Shown here: positions 62,906-64,000 of the stretch, piece after piece
Layout: every line of letters starts with the position of its first letter
Numbering within the stretch: position 1 is the first letter of the stretch
Source of the DNA: Glandiceps talaboti
Taxonomy: Eukaryota; Hemichordata; Enteropneusta; Spengelidae
Length of the DNA stretch: 64,000 nucleotides
Reading direction: 5' to 3'
Assembly (NCBI RefSeq): GCF_964340395.1
Contig: NC_135556.1
Location: forward strand, 5,205,001 to 5,269,000
The notes under the pieces: model-generated
What the model was told of the DNA's origin: nothing
What the model saw: only the letters and a program-made list of their open reading frames with translations
Databases searched by the model: none
Program-made: the position numbers and the translations under genes

Positions 62906-64000
62906 TCTTATAATAGTCTAACCGTGGGTGATACAAATACTTCCATGGTACACCTGTCTCTGTAACAATTGAAACCATCCTTATTCCTATCACACGCTCT
63001 GTTGGATTTGTATTTTGGTAGTTATTTTCCTACTTGTATGTTATCACCTACATATGTTTCTTTTTATTCTCATAATTAATTGACGCCAATGAAAAACCCT
63101 TGGAATATACCGACGAACTCTAAATCTACTCTCGTTTCGATAGCCTATTGACTTATGGTGTTATGAGTCACAGACCTAAATTATATCCATTCAGGATATT
63201 TTGGTAATTTTCAACTGTACAGTAAGTCGGTCAAAAACGTTTCAATAGCTTAACAACTAACTTTATTAAAATGACACCTCAGTCACTGTGAGCTATCAAT
63301 CATCTATCGGTAAGTCTTTGTAACTGACTTCTTCTGTTGAACTTAGTTAATCATAAGGATGGTGTCCAGTTATGACCTTATCGACTGTCGGTAAGTCGTT
63401 ATCATTGTTTGAATTGATCACAAGTATGGTGTCCAATTTGTTATTCTCTTAGCTGTCAATAGGGTCTTGGCAGAAGAACTAAGTCGGTCTTGTCAAAATC
63501 TCTTTGAATTAAAGGGCGGCATACCGTTGTCGATTTAAAGACACAATTTACAATAGGATTAAAATTTAGGTGTGAAAAACAGCTCTCTGTCAGAGCTCAT
63601 CCTCGTAAACCATAGCCTCTTTTACGGCACCGCGTACCGTCCAAGACTTTGTGCCACCTCAGACCACTGTTCTCTATAGGGGTGCCAGGCTGATGAAAAA
63701 TAAGCTCTGTTTAGCGCGAATGGACAGAGCTAGTAGAAAAAGTTGGTCAAGTGCAAAATAATTATACTATATAATCCTCGTAGCTCTACTGATAATGTTA
63801 CTCTAATACGAGATTCCGCGATTGAACCCCTGACCGTTAACAACTGGTATATCTCCATCATAATGATATATCGCCATCATAAACATGCTATCTCCACAGC
63901 ACATTCACTAATTTGAGGATTTGGTAAATTCCAATGCGTACTTCTCTTAGTAGCTAGAAAAACACGAATGTGGTTTCGTCGACCGACTGTATGAGAATAT

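Larger units (their letters stand above)
61815..64000 (+). repeat. Amplified unit E, cut by the window end
   Basis: Starts mid-unit (GTTGGGAGGGGTGATTC) directly after LINE-derived sequence and is collinear with D from about 55190 on. Contains the MITE and the 83 bp element. By D spacing its start codon should lie about 1.47 kb beyond the window end. The CTGTCAATCA module is missing and the second site has decayed to CTATCAATCA near 63292. Confidence 0.9.

Overview
The window is nuclear DNA from an animal, most likely a marine invertebrate. Evidence: spliced genes with GT..AG introns, a eukaryotic tRNA with pol III control boxes, LINE/SINE/MITE debris, long TGTA, CTGT, CAT and TA microsatellites, and an animal-type secreted protein built from PAN, EGF, TSP1, WSC, WxxW and discoidin-like modules. 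The species cannot be fixed from sequence alone; lancelet, hemichordate or mollusc would all fit.

Left third (1-25.7 kb). The last two coding exons of a UBL3 (membrane-anchored ubiquitin-fold) gene lie on + at 2323-3009; its upstream exons are off the window. Then come mostly non-coding DNA and minisatellites, including a ~25-copy 41-43 bp array at 5.49-6.54 kb. A ten-exon gene on the - strand (12007-20008) encodes a 908-residue secreted multidomain protein; its exons join in one frame. Further right are a LINE relic (22.35-24.0 kb, -) and a tRNA-Pro(AGG) (25322-25393).

Right two thirds (25.7-64 kb). This is a recently amplified locus of a small divergent homeobox gene. Four copies (A on -, B, C, D on +) each have three exons of 190, 299 and 114 bp and encode 200 residues with a C-terminal homeodomain. 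Helices 2-3 resemble MEIS/TALE, but the nearly invariant Asn51 is Ser in every copy and the TALE three-residue insertion is absent. All four are open and correctly spliced; B and D predict identical proteins. A fifth, strongly diverged and apparently broken paralogue lies on - at 34.9-35.84 kb. A further unit (E) starts at 61.8 kb and leaves the window before its coding part. Units A and B face away from each other around a core containing a ~119 bp satellite in opposite orientations on each side, giving a large imperfect palindrome centred near 34.5 kb.

The units carry well-resolved mobile elements: a 231-233 bp Mutator-like MITE with a 9 bp target duplication (units C, D, E, with the empty site in B), a dispersed 83 bp foldback element (seven copies), a 2 kb Harbinger-like element with TTA duplication, a larger foldback transposon, LINE 3' ends and a tRNA-derived SINE. 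Each gene copy has the same compact promoter (E-box, ATGCAAAT octamer, TATA-type box), and the units hold clusters of CTGTCAATCA, the reverse complement of the PBX-MEIS/PREP composite site.
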